Shown here: piece by piece, positions 24,861-37,481 of the stretch
Position numbering within the stretch: position 1 is the first letter of the stretch
Layout of the letters: every line of letters begins with the position of its first letter
Assembly (NCBI GenBank): GCA_029964075.1
Contig: CM057140.1
Location: forward strand, 10,186,643 to 10,250,642
Length of the DNA stretch: 64,000 nucleotides
Direction of reading: 5' to 3'
From: Patiria pectinifera
Lineage: Eukaryota > Echinodermata > Asteroidea > Valvatida > Asterinidae
Program-made: the position numbers and the translations under genes
The notes under the pieces: model-generated
What the model was told of the DNA's origin: nothing
Seen by the model: the letters and a program-made list of their open reading frames with translations, nothing else
Database searches by the model: none

Positions 24861-25669
24861 TGTATTTCATGAATAGTGTGTTAATTTGTACACCATCTGG
24901 ACATTATTGTAATGTCTTTTCGTTTCACACCCCTCCCAAGTGCTCTTTCCCCGCCCCTCTACAGAACTTCTAATCAAATTCTTCATGCAGCAAACCCACA
25001 CGTGATTGCAACATCTGGAACACAAATCTAGATGCATCGGAACAGAAAGCTACATGAACACTTTCAAAACCAGAAGTGCACGCAATGATTTTCCACTTGC
25101 TGCATAACTTCCTTGTTGAGAAAAATGCAGTGTACACTTTACAATGTACTATTTCCTGAGTTTCCACCAGTATTTCTGTTGGGCAAACTGTAGAAATGAA
25201 TCATGACTACACACTCACAGTCACCCAACAACCAATGTTGTTGCCAATACTACCGGTACTTGCCGCAGAACCGTGCAACACAAGATTTTGTTTTTCAAAG
25301 CACATCAGGCTTGGTGGGGTTTGGGGGGTGGGGGGGAGGAGGGGGATACCTAAAATATTGCTTTGGACTATAGAAATGTTTAACATTTCTTTTTGAATGA
25401 TATTTGTTAATATTTTAAATTAATAACCACCAACAATTTAACAAAAAGTTCAACTTCTTCTTTGTTTTATCTCATCGCTTGTAATTTTCTTGAAGTTTTT
25501 ACTGATTTCACTTTATTTGTTGGTTGGGGCATATACATATGTACATAATATGTACATGTACTCCTTTCCAACATGTGCACAATTGTACTAAGCACATTGG
25601 CACAATAAAGCAAAGTTCTAAAAAGATCAATACTTAGCATCCTGCCTTTTTTTTTTTTAAAGGATGGAG

Positions 25670-25765
25670 GCCCTTTTTCCCCCTTCCAAAATGGCCGCCC
25701 GACCCGGCTATTTTTCAAGATGGCTGCCAGCTTCTTTTTTTTAAATGGCCGCCACTTGGACTCAG
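25670..25765 (+). promoter_or_regulatory. Cluster of three YY1-like motifs
   Basis: AAAATGGCCGCC, CAAGATGGCTGCC and AAATGGCCGCC lie in the same orientation within about 70 bp. They fit the AANATGGC(G/C)GC core recognised by YY1-family zinc-finger proteins. No neighbouring promoter is evident, and the nearest open frame is random. Such triplets may also derive from an unrecognised repeat. Confidence 0.35.
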
Positions 25766-27344
25766 GAAATGACATACCAGCTTTATACGGCTAGCTGCAA
25801 CAGATATTAAAGAGGCCAAAATGATGTCACTGTTTAAAATTTATCATTTTTGGGGTTTAAAAAAGGAAAAAAGGAGAAGGCCTCCAAAAGGAAAGGGGGC
25901 GGGGACGCTAAACTTGTTTTTTTTTTTATTTGGCCTTAGCAGATATGTTTATATAAATATCAACACTGAATTTCCTGATTGTTTTTACAACTGTAGAAAC
26001 ATACTTTTGATTCACAGATAAAAAATGGATTACTTCCTGAAACTTATCACCAACTTCTGCTCAGCACACGGATACATGTATCACATGACACTACTGTCAC
26101 TATGTGGTTGGTTTACAAAAATTTCTAGTTTTCGAGCTTAGTGTTTCTGGTTTCCATACCTTGTAGCAAGAGGGCAGTATTTACAAGTTTGTAAAGCTTG
26201 ATTGAAAATAAAATAAAACAATTATGAAACCTACATAGGGTACAAACAAATCAACAAATTCATTTGGGATCCAACTTCCTATTTCAACACAATATTTCAT
26301 GTTTGGACAGAACACCTCTGGCAGTCAATTAATAAACTAATTTCAGATCACTGACAATATAAGTTGAATCCTATCAAGTACCGGTACACACAAAAAGTAG
26401 AACAAACCCTGCATGTATGTCAAGCAGAGTCAGTAACTCTTAAAAAATAACACCACCAGAAAATGAAATCAAATAACATTAACCTTCAAGTTTTAAAACC
26501 AAGAAAGGTTTCACAACGAAGCTAGCAGTAGCACGCAGAGCAAATTTCCCGGAACAATACAAAAGAGTTGTGATACAAAAGCTGTGTTCAATTATGGTAA
26601 AAATCAGGCAAATAAATTGAACTTCTTTTACACTCACCATTTCGCTACACCGCAGCAAATCAATTTGCAAAAGTGTGTTCACCGACTTACAGAAGTCACT
26701 TTCTTGGCATCAAGCACAGAACTACGTTCTTAATTGAAGAATTTAAGATGATTTTAAGAGTGTTTCTCCACTTGTCTTCCACGTCTTGTGAAACTCTCTC
26801 CAGTCTGCACCTCTGTATGGACTCTCACTGGATTATTTGGTCATCCACTTGTCATGCAAATATTTGCCGGATTCCTTCCTGGTAACCAGTGTAGAAATCC
26901 ATCCACTGGTGGACATTTAGGGGAAGCCCCTTTCTCTGCTTAGGCCCATAAAGCCACTTGGTGAACAAAGCACCTATTGATCGCCCCATGGGGCTATGAT
27001 TGCACAATCTACGCGTTCCTTTGGATGTTTACCGGTACCTGACCTGTTGCTCAAGTCTCAAGTTGCGACCTTCGGCTGAGGTCACATGACTGGAGCCCCA
27101 TAAATTCTCCCAAAGAGGATGCCCAAAATACATGTCTACACATGCAAGGTACATACATGTACACAAAGGTTTATGAGAAATAAAAATGGTTAGCCTACAT
27201 GACATTTGTTGTTTTGTGTGGTAAAATTGTGGCAGATCCAGAATTCTCTGAAGGGGTCTGCTCTGCTGGAGTGTAGAAGTGCAAGATTTTTGGGGCAGGG
27301 GGAGCTATTGCAGTCAACGTATGAAAAGACCACAGGCCTAATTT
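25766..27344. other. Non-coding intergenic DNA
   Basis: No supported gene and no clear repeat ends. A TACCGGTA-type word and AT-rich tracts are all I see. Confidence 0.4.
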
Positions 27345-27826
27345 GCAGACTAGTAAATAAACTGCCATAGACGCCAGTGACAAATGCACTCACTTCGGAA
27401 AATTCAGGAAAAATACTCACAACGCTCCAAGGTGTTTGAGAGTTGAGACACCCAGCAAGTTTATTTCATCATCTTTTTTTGTGGGGGGAGGGTTTCACCA
27501 ATGACTTTTGGGAGAAAATTCCACACCAATACGATCGCCCCTAAAAGTAGTCCTGTTAGCCCATCGCCATTTTGGGGGAAAAAAATTCCTGTGCTGCATT
27601 TCAAAAGAGAGCAGTTGTACCGGTAGGGCCCAATTTCATCCGAATTTCACAGAAATACGAGCTCGCAGTCCTGTGCAGGGCTTCCACCACTCTATTTTTA
27701 CAAACCCTCAAGTTCATGGCCCACAAAATGCTCAGCAAAAAAAATTGAGGGCATGCAAAATGATGCAAATCGTGATTTGGCCGGCGTAGGCAATTTCGGG
27801 CCTTTTTACTGGCCTGCCACCCTAAA
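27345..27826 (-). mobile_element. MITE family A, copy 1
   Basis: The left end GCAGACTAGTAAATA and right end TTTACTGGCCTGCCACCCT match the inverse of the copy at 53196-53683, along with internal CATCGCCATTTTG and GTGATTTGGCCGGCGTAGGC. Full length, non-coding. Confidence 0.75.
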
Positions 27827-30800
27827 GCAGATAGGGGCCTATACTTCAAGATTTGTAATATTGAGTGATTATGTTATTCAGGGCGTTTAAACAAAAAATG
27901 TATTTTTTTTTCTGTCTTGCATTTTTCAGTGTTCTTCCCTTCCCCTCTTCCTTGGATCCACCCTTGAAGAGAACTAAACTATGAAAGATTTGGTGAAAAA
28001 AAGTCTTTTTTGAAATGCATTGCACAAAGAAAAAGCTCACCTGAAACTATCAAAAAAATCAAAACGTTATTTTTTACAATAATGTAATATGTGTAGAGTA
28101 CCAAAGTCTGACGTCAGCTGTCTTTGTTCTGATTCACGCGCTGGTTCGCGTGCTGATGTCTTCAAACATTTATGGCGCAGAATATGAACCAGAATACACG
28201 ACACACTTCAGTACTGCCATACTGAAATTTGTATCCTTGTAGCTCTAGACATTTCTTTGTTCTCGTGTATTAAAGTTTGAGTTTGAAAGTACGGTTTCAA
28301 AATGCTCTTAATTTTAACCAGAATTAATTTCCTTGGCTGAAATTCGGACTTAATATCCCTTTTCTAAAACTCTACCATTTGCGACAGATCAAGATACCTT
28401 GGAAATTCCTAGTTTTTGAGTATTTCGTGAAAACCTTGTGGAGACGTATTCATCTGTAGAAATTGCCCTGTGGAGACGTATACAATCTTTTGTTCCCTAT
28501 TGTGTGCATGTCTCCAGAAGGCACGGTGTATCAGATCTCTGTTAACTGTAAACCTTTAACTGTGGCTTGTTGTACCCAGATGTCAATTCTAGAAGTCAGC
28601 AGTATTGATGTATTCTAATGGGCTTGCAGTTGTATTCCATTCTGTCTTTCAGAGGTATCTTTGCCTCACCTTCTTCTACGAAAGTTTATGTGAACAAATT
28701 CTATTTAAACTTCAGATTTTTTTTAAAAATTTGAAAGTTAACAGATAAGTTACTGCATTCAATCACCTTTGGCAGTGTACCATAAACCACCATATCCACA
28801 AACAGACAACCATATCTGAAGCTTATCCCAGCTCATACAGTAGCAAGACCTATTGTAAGAAAAGCAAAAGCAGAGATTGCCTAGAGCCCATTGTATTCAG
28901 GGTTTTTTTTCCCCTCTTCCCGCAACACTAAGCTTTCCGACAATAGCCTAGTGGTACCGGTACAGCCTTGCCGCCCAACTGCGAAAAGAAAAGGGCTAAG
29001 CTAGCAGACGTAACGATAGTGCAACCACATTGTGTCAAATGTTGTTAAATCAACATTACATGTAAACTTATCCAAACAGCAAACTGAAAATACTGGACCC
29101 GGGTATTGTCGTGAGAGACGCCTTCCTTTTCCGTCATTTTTGACACGTAGATCTTTTTCACGACCCGTCAGAAGCTCGGAACGCTAAATTTCACACGCTG
29201 CTATCTGTTTTTCTTACAAAGTAAAAACAAACATTTGAATACATCAGTTGGTACTTGTTCAAGACCTGGTTGGGAAAAAACCTCAAACACAAACATCTCA
29301 AGGTTTTGGAAACATCGGATTTCAATTTTGCAAAGCTTGCCCAATGAACTGCTCCCAACATTGGATTTGTATTTTTCTAATTTTTTTTTATTGATAAGAT
29401 CATGAGTTTTGTTCACACGTGCGACGGTTTGTTCAAACGTGTCTCAGCAACCATTCGGAACATTTAACGACCGACTACCTATTTCCCAAGGGGGGGCCAA
29501 CAGAATCAACTGATTGTTCTGGGTGTTGAGTCGGCACATCTACATGTCATTGCTCAAACTTAAACAAACAAGGGGGAAAAAGCCCTAACCGTCGAATCAC
29601 AAACATCACGAAGGAGTTTTAGAATCAATTTATTGTGGACCCACGCACAAAATTGTTGACGGACGCGACAAACTTGTTCATATATTTACTCAGAGGAAAA
29701 TTTGTGTCCATTCTTTTTTCTTTTTTGGGGGTTTTCATGGCACTTGATTACGTGTCCGTACGCACTGGCACGTACAAAAACAACGGGCGAGCAAGTAATG
29801 TCGACTAGAATTCAATTTGGGCAAAATTGAAATCTGACTTTCGTATTATTTTGAAATTTTTTCTAAATCATAGTTTTCAATCATCTTTGAAGCTTTCTTA
29901 CAAAAGGCTGCTTATCAATGCTATCTCCAAGGGAATCAAAATGGCAATTATTTTATAAGGGTGGGAGTGGGGGCTTTTAAAAATCTGTCAAGACGTTTGT
30001 GCTCGGATAAAAAGTACAAAAAGTAATTCATTTTCAGATTTACCATAGATGATGTAAGTATTCTTATGCCTTAAGTACAGTTTTGAAATATTCCAAGTTG
30101 AATTTTTTTTGGGGGGGGGGACCAGCAATGTCTCTCAGATCTTAGTTTATGTACATGAATATTTTAAAGTCTAATAAATTATTTATCGTCGTTTCTTTTT
30201 TTTTTTAGCCGTGGACATGCTCAAGTGGCTTCTTGCTTCAAGCTAAGGTCGTTCCGGCCAGTTAAGCTTCTGTCGTGAGGGGTTTTTAAGAAACGAAAGA
30301 GAAAAAAGAATTCAAGTAGAATACAAATCGTTGACTCGGGGGCACCGACGCTAAGCCGTTGAAATGACCCGGCGACATCAGACCGGAGCAACAAGGCCCC
30401 GGACGGAAAAAAAAAACAACTCGGAAAATTTTTTATCTGAGCAAAATATGGAAATCAGATGCTCATCGCGATGGCAAGGGGGGTTGGGGACGGGAATTGT
30501 CGCAAGCAATGAGATGGAACTTCATCAATAGTTTGTGCACCATTGGACTCAGAGGGCTAAGAAATCTCAAAGGATAAGAAAATGACAATGTACACAAGTA
30601 TTTATGCAAATTTTTCACACACACAAAAAATCCTTGTTTGTCATGACTGCTTAAAAATCAATCTCAAAAATATGTCATGTCACTTTTATACTTCAATGCA
30701 CAGAATATTTAAGCATATTATTTTTGAAATATAAAGTTCACAAATCCTTTCAATGGAGTTAATCCAGTTGACTCGATAAACACTGATTTTTTTTTCGTTC

Positions 30801-31500
30801 AAACCCCAAGGCTAAGGAATTCATTACCGGCATAAGGCCACAGACAAAGATGCACGGAACACGCTGACACCAACACACAGGCGGCAATTTAAAATGGCCT
30901 GGGCATGATACAGATAAAAAAAAAAAATCCTGTTTCAGAAAGTGATTTATGTTGATGGCAGGGCATTACCGTGAGTAGTATGTCACAACGTGCACAAAAT
31001 GTACTGTATGGGTGTATGGTCAGATACAACAAGTGTCTGCGTATTAGCAGACTTTTGGGGAATGGATCTGCAATACACAATGTTAGCTGTGTAGTGTTTC
31101 TGTCATCTTGTGCGTGGTTGTGTGCATTGATTCACGCTTGTTGCTTTTGTCGAGAATTTATATTTATATCGCGTTCACAATCATCCCTTTCCAGTAAATT
31201 TTCTTAGGCAAACAATTTCCATGCATATTTGTACAAATAAAAAAAAGCGTTGTAAACATGACTAACGACAGTGAAAGGCACCCTTGGAACCTGTTCCCTT
31301 GAGGTTTGACTTATCAAGATTTCACTGTAGTTTTAAATTTTGCAATATTTTTGACCGCTTACTTGTAAATTGATAACAGTGCTCATGATTACGGATGAAA
31401 ATCTAATAAAAAATTTAAGCAAAAATAAATTGTGGTATTTTGACATATTCTACTTCAAATTATCCTGACAAGGATGTTTTATCTATGCTTTACAAAAATG
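27827..31500. other. Non-coding DNA downstream of the SAM-gene exon
   Basis: If the SAM gene continues within the window, its later minus-strand exons should be here or further left. I could not identify one with both splice sites and recognisable sequence. There are T8G10 near 30100-30120, poly-A runs near 30405 and 30915, and no clear repeats. Confidence 0.4.
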
Positions 31501-31515
31501 TTACAAACTACTTAC

Positions 31516-32142
31516 CTTGAGTGAGCAGAACATCCTCCGTTGCTGTTCGTGCGGACTCATACCCCCGATGGCTTCCACGAAGCCTCCACGTTCCACGGCA
31601 CTGGCCGATCGGGGCTTGGTCACCAGTGTCTCGTTGCTGGAGTGTTCCGACATCATGCGCCGGTACTCTGCGGCGCTCTCAAAGGAACCCCGCCTCAAGT
31701 TCTGCTCTGTCCACTTCCACTGGTGCCGGTCCAGGTAGCACTGGGGATGGACATCAAAGTGGTTCTCTTGGAGGCACTCGCAGTTCCTGCAGTTGCAGAT
31801 CCCACTTCTGCCACCGTTTAGTAGAGAGTGGACCTTCTCGTCTTCGTCCTCAGCGTACCCATAGTCCATCGAGACATCTTCTTCGTAAACATAGTCAGTC
31901 TCAGGACCCATAAGGGTGAAGTAGACAGCGGTACCGCCTTCCTGTTTGAGGCGTGCCACCGCTTGACGGAGTTCTTCCCGCTGATGCGGATCTTGGACCC
32001 CGATGGCGTCCATGTCCTCTTCCCCGATCTGCTTGCAGGTCTCCAGATCGTCGTAGCCATTGTCAATGAAATTATCCAAGTGGTGGGACAGGTCTAGGGT
32101 TCGAAGCCACTCGCGGACGATGTTGTTCTCTGGATCTGCCAT
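31516..32142 (-). CDS. SAM-domain protein, SAMD5-like, first coding exon (gene continues)
   Basis: The frame starts at ATG 32142 (MADPENN) and runs 209 codons to a strong donor (AAG|GTAAGT) at 31516/31515, phase 0; read through, it stops four codons later in the intron. Residues 7-68 form a SAM domain (EWLRTLDL, FIDNGYDDLETCKQIGEE, MDAIGV, LRQAVARLKQ), followed by VYFTL. The NGYDDLE-CKQIG-DAIGV run and the trailing YFTL closely resemble vertebrate SAMD5; the SASH/SLY group is the next option. SAM domains are small helical bundles that mediate protein-protein or polymer contacts. An acidic region (YVYEEDVSMDYGYAEDEDE) and a cysteine cluster (CNCRNCECLQ) follow, neither of which I recognise. 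An in-frame TAG lies upstream of the ATG. I did not find the downstream exons. Confidence 0.85.
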
Positions 32143-32264
32143 TGTGCTGTGTATTATCACAGCAGTGCCAGTGCAACTTCTTGAAGTCCTAAGCCTGATG
32201 TCTTTTCTGATGCTGGTTTTGGGATCTGTCTTCAATATGTGACTGATGAGCTATGCACACATTG
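32143..32264 (-). other. 5' UTR part of the SAM-gene exon with splice acceptor
   Basis: An acceptor (ATTTTCATTTCAG) ends at 32265, so 32264-32143 is probably 5' UTR joined to an upstream non-coding exon. It contains a tiny upstream reading frame (ATG TGT GCA TAG) just after the acceptor. A good donor (CCCG|GTAAGT) at 33170/33169 on the same strand is a candidate end for the upstream exon, giving an intron of about 0.9 kb. Confidence 0.45.
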
Positions 32265-33559
32265 CTGAAATGAAAATATAAAGTCTTCTTCATGAGAGAA
32301 AATAAGTCATTTTATGGGTTTTTTCAGGCATTTTTTTTCCTTCAGAAAGCAAAGATATGAAATTTCAGCAGATATCTGGCGAATGTACATTTTCTTAACG
32401 GGAAAACTAACCTTTAAAATGTTCAACACATTTTCCTTCCTGAATTTCAATACGATTGCCAATTTGTGAAAGTGTCCACACGACAAAATAAATTGGCATG
32501 TTGTCCTCCTCCTGGCTTACGAAAAATGCCACAGGGAAGGTACATGCACTTTTAAGTACATTTCCTGATGCTATTTGATGTAAATTAATTACGAAAACAG
32601 AACGCAACAGCAAACTTTTCTGCCATCTGTCAGTGTCATTTTCATGAAATTACGATATTGGAATTAAAAATTATGAAATTAGCAAAAATATAACAAAACT
32701 CAATCCAACCTAACTCATAAACTAGCAATGGAAGTAAATATACTGTCTAAATTTGATAAGCAACAGATATGGACTGAACTTTTGGTTCTCAAAAATTTGG
32801 AAACCGCACATTTTTGAGGGTGTTTTTCAACAAACGCTGTGGTGTAGTGTTGAAAATGTCAATGTTCTGGCAGTGGCAACTACAACTTCAATTCAATAAA
32901 ATTCTGCCACTCCACGAAGCACGGGGTCCCTAATGTGTTGTGGGCAGACATTGGAGTGTGAGAAGTGAATGATTACTTCTTGTATTACATGTGTACAATC
33001 GTTGTCAAGAACATCTCCCGATGACACATCGTGGCCACATGTCATTTTGTGCTATTCCACTTAAGCCGAACACGAAACAGTGCAGTACTCAGTAGGCCTA
33101 ATTACAATTGACAAAATCTTCCCCCAAAACACCGCAACCTTACCGAGTACGCTACCCAGGAAGACTTACCGGGATGGGAGCTAGGCAGGAAATCGTTGGA
33201 TGCTGGATTACTTCCCCTGACAAGGGCTGATGGTGGAATTTCTGCGTGATATTTTCTCGTCCATGACAGATTCGGATGCGCACGTTACAACTGCCCACTG
33301 CGTACCGCGATATGCACCGTGAACGAATAACGACAGCATACATAGCAGCAGCATGATGATCATGAATGGACGGCTGGCTGTCCAAAACATCAAGACCCCC
33401 AACCATACGACTGTTCTATGTTTTATAATATTTCAAGCTAATAATTCTTTTGGTTTAATAGAAATGTGTTGTGTATCTTCGCATATGTCTCGTCATTTGC
33501 AATTGTATAATTTAATTCGATTGAAGCGATCAAATTAGAGCCCAATTTCCGACGTCTCA

Positions 33560-33660
33560 GACCAAGCCCCGCCCACTCCGGTGACTTCTGTTAACTCCCA
33601 AACCGATAAAATAGTCGTCGGATGGACGGCCGCCAGCGATGACGTCACTGCTTGGGATTC
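33560..33660 (-). promoter_or_regulatory. Candidate promoter upstream of the SAM gene
   Basis: A locally GC-rich stretch contains a GC-box-like CCCCGCCCAC (33567-33576) and a perfect palindromic CRE, TGACGTCA (33640-33647). It lies about 400-500 bp upstream of the candidate 5' exon donor at 33170. CRE and GC boxes are common in CpG-type animal promoters. No TATA box is evident. The assignment is positional inference. Confidence 0.35.
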
Positions 33661-34662
33661 CCTCCTGTGTGTTATGTGCAGTGTGAAGTGCTAGTATTTG
33701 GGCATTTTTTTCGAGTGAGCCCGACTACAAAATCTGTGAAAACATCCGCACTGCACTTTTGGCACTGTTCGATACCATTTCAACAGGTGTTGACAATGGT
33801 GTTTGTGTTGACTCATATATCCTTTGTTTCAAGGTGTTAGTAATGGATGAGTAATACAATACGAGGTGTGAATTTAAAATTCCTTTGTACTACTGAAATT
33901 ACATACACCTGTAAAATTAACCACAAGTAAACAGCGCCACCACGTGCCCTTATAGTTTTCAAGTAATACATGCTATTATCTGAATAATGGCATCCACATT
34001 TCAGCACAAGATACCCAGACTGAGAAAATTCATTTTGTTAATATTAGGTGACGAATGGTAAACATCACTTCTTTTTGCACAAAATAAATCATGAGACCAA
34101 AGAAAAGCGGTTACATGCAAACCACTATGTCTGAACAGCGCCCTCTGTACGAGCAAGTTTTGGAGCCAACATTATTTTTGTGTGGAACAAAATATAGCAA
34201 CAAACATCACACTTCGCATCACAAACTTGACGAGAGCGCCGAATTAAAAGCGTCCTTTATTTCAAGTATATCTGGCATTCTTCCCACACATGGTTTTTAA
34301 CCCAAAACTACGTCCGGGCCATTCTATAAATTTGAGGTCCAAAAGTGTGGCATTTTGGTGTCCCAGTTTCACCCGACGTGTGTGTAATTTGACATGAAAA
34401 TTATTGAAATTGACTTCAAACTATTTGTATTTGTTTAGCAGGCATTTTGCATTACATAATCACTCTTGAAGGTAGAAGACATTAAAGAATGTGTTCTGAA
34501 TTTACAAAATCTTATCTCAGATGTCAGGGACACCCCGAAAAAATTGGACCCCAAATTTACAGAACTGCCAAACTCATCCACACTGCACCCAGGGTGAGTG
34601 GTGCGAGGCAAACACAGGCGTCGTTGGTTGGTCACTTGACACTTAATTGGCATTAAAAAGAT

Positions 34663-34970
34663 GCAGCCCTAAAATTGCTCTACTTTTTACATGGAGCGCG
34701 AGAGCATGGGCATCATTTTTCAAAATGGCGATGGGCTTTAGGACTACTTTTAGGGGGGATCATCTTTGCGGATGGAATTTTCTCCTAAAAGTCATTGGTT
34801 AACCCCCAAACAAAATTGAACAGAAAATGAAAGATGACGAAATAAGCTTCATATGATGCGTGTTTCAAATACTTTGGAGAGTTGTGAGTATTCCTCCCGA
34901 ATATTGAAAGTGGGGTATTTACCACAGGAGTCTTCGGTGGCTTATTTACTGGTCTGCAACCATATCGTTC
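34663..34970 (+). mobile_element. MITE family A, copy 2 (left-truncated)
   Basis: CAAAATGGCGATGGGCTTTA, GGATCATCTTTGCGGATGG and the terminal TTTACTGGTCTGCAACC match the right two-thirds of the copy at 53196-53683. Confidence 0.7.
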
Positions 34971-35035
34971 AACTTTAACACCACCAGACACTAGATGGCG
35001 CTGTTCATGGCAGCCTCTTTAGCATGCAACCGATG

Positions 35036-35471
35036 AAGGGTACACCCAGTATAAAAATTCCCATAGACACCGCTGTAAATTCCCAATACTTTAAATTCTT
35101 TTTAAAATACTCAGAATTCTCACAGGTGTTCAGGCTGCACAGAAAAATGATGATCAACATGTCGTCTTTCATTCTCTTTTCAATTTGTGGTGGGTTGACA
35201 GCCGACTTTTTGGAAAAATTCTCACCCAAAGAAAACCACCCCTAAAACAACTGAAAAAGGATCCCTCCACAACTTGGCTAAATAGCGCCACTTTCGGACC
35301 CAATTGCATCAAAACGCTCAGAATTGGAAGCCCCAAATCTAAGCCAGAGGTGCAGTGCCAGGATTTCTTCAATTCCCCAATTCCATGGCTCTCAGAACTT
35401 TCTAATATAGAATAATTTGTTCGTGTTTAACTTGTATTCATGAGCTCGGCGGACTGACTTTTGGCCTGTTC
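35036..35471 (-). mobile_element. MITE family B, copy 1
   Basis: Inverse of 52707-53195: the end AAGGGTACACCCAGTATAAA, then GGATCCCTCCACAACTTGGC, AATAGCGCCACTTTCGGACC and ATTCATGAGCTCGGCGGA are shared. The far terminus is slightly eroded. Confidence 0.7.
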
Positions 35472-36938
35472 AGATGCGGATCCGGGGGAGGAGGAGTCGA
35501 CCCCCCCCCCCCGCCCCCACCCCTACTCTGACACACACAAAATAACATTTTAGTGATAATAATTACCTATATGTCCGCCTGTCCGCAACAATCGAGCCTG
35601 ACCCTCCCCCACCCCACCCCGCAAAAATGCCCGTATCCGCCCCTGTCATTTATATACACTGAAACAATGTTCACTTTTTTGGAGATGTTTTAACCACCAC
35701 GCCAAATATTTTTAAAGAATTAACTCTGAAAATTACAACAGACTCTTCATTATGATTTTCATGAAAAGGTTTAATATAACTGAATCGTTAAAAGTTGTAC
35801 AACAAAAACAATTATGAGGCACAATGATTTATACAAACAGTGATCACGGTTTGGCTGAACCTGTACTTTCCCCCACATGCTAATATAGATTTCTTTCTGG
35901 CTAAATACTACAAACGCTAACGCTACATTGAAATGGACTAAATGTGATGGCGACGTATAACGGGAACTTAGCATGTTGTCGAAGCGTTGCCCAAAACAGT
36001 ATAAATTCTCACCCAAAGCGTCGGAATTCTTCTGTTTAAGAAAAGAAATACTTTCGTGATTTGTCCAAACATTTACTTAAAATGTACAATTTAGTGTTCT
36101 TTAAAATACAATATTAAAGTTGGAGGTTCGTTTGGTTGTAAGAATCTTTCTTTTAAAAAAGGACGTATTTTGAAATCGAGGTTGGACTGGTTTTAGGTCG
36201 TCAAACAAAATCAAAGCGTACAAACATTTCACTTCTGTTGACCCGTTTATACAAGACTACTTTGATTGGTCCAAGATTTGAGAACACGCACTCTAAGGAA
36301 AGAATCGACCAATCAGGAACAGTGGTCGAGCTGTTAGGCAAATTATGTATACTTGGAACACATTGCTCTATTTTAGCACACTCATTTTCTGATAACGAGA
36401 ATTCGCTCACAGGTAATGAGAATGGTCTGAATGCATGTTACAAAGATTTTACATAATACTCGTCTAAAAAAAACCTATAGTGTAGATCGAGTGGAGCTAT
36501 TTCTTCCATATCACTGTATAATACATGTGATCTCTGAATTATCACAGAATATAAATTCCAGAAAAAAAGCACAATTACATGCAATGTTTACAACTAATCA
36601 CCCAGCAACGTTTGCGCGATTAAGAATCAGTTGGAAGATAAATCGTTTATGCCAACGTGAAAGATTATAGCGAGAACCACAAGCAGGCTTAATGCGAAAT
36701 AACAATTTGTGCCTGGGGATGGATAACCGCTGGTAATTTTAACAATAAACAAGGAAATTATAGGGGTTTTTCTCAATAATGGTCAGCACATTGCTTTTAT
36801 CATTTACCCATCTCAGCATATTTGAATGGCTGATCATTCAACGTACATTTAACTGAAGTATTAACTGAAATCCGTAACCGCAATTCCAGCCGTCCGTACT
36901 TCTACAAACTAGTCTCATTGTGAAAAAGACGCACAAGT
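35472..36938. other. Non-coding intergenic DNA
   Basis: No supported gene. A C-rich tract lies at 35498-35521 and a second at 35600-35640. A 72-codon frame near 36238 overlaps an antisense frame and is not convincing. Confidence 0.4.
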
Positions 36939-36997
36939 TCCCTGAGCGATCCCTCGAATTTAGTCTCTTTTCTTAAAATATATATAAAAACCCTGAG
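36939..36997 (-). promoter_or_regulatory. Pair of miR-125/lin-4 seed matches downstream of lin-28
   Basis: On the minus strand CTCAGGGA (36946-36939) matches miRNA nucleotides 1-8 and TCTCAGGG (36998-36991) matches 2-9. The two are about 52 nt apart and 3 kb downstream of the lin-28 stop. They matter only if the lin-28 transcript runs this far, through two MITEs. Single 7-mer matches also occur elsewhere in the window, such as near 13374 and 62754, so chance is a fair explanation. Confidence 0.2.
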
Positions 36998-37481
36998 ATC
37001 ATATTTTTCTTTTAAGACAAAAATCGTCTGGTGTTTTACAGTACAAAAATACAAAAATCCTCATCCATTTTTTTCCCTGGTATATTTTTTTGTTACACAT
37101 TAAAATTTTTACTAGCATTCGCCTTCCGTCCCAATCCAAAATAGACGACTGTTTCATTAAGGAAAAATACAATGGAAAAAAAAAGCTATGAAACTGAAAC
37201 GTCATTCTACTGATGTGAGTGACTTTCCGATTTCATTTACTCTAAAGAAAGACCAATTTTATTACTTTTCATGGGAATGACTTCCTAATCGGTCAACAAT
37301 AAAGTTAGTCCGAGTATCACCTGTTGTCCAATACGGAGCCCTCTCCGTAACAAAATTCTGATATTATCTGAGCAATGCAAATTTTATGCGACCCCGTGCA
37401 CCAGCCAGTCGGAGTCGACTTTATAAATTGTGACGTCATTTCGATCAGGAGTGTGCACTAAATTGTTCACTGGTCAATTTG

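Noticed and set aside
31521-32097. Plus-strand frames of up to 130 codons opposite the SAM exon
   Set aside because: They are antisense shadows of a genuine coding exon.
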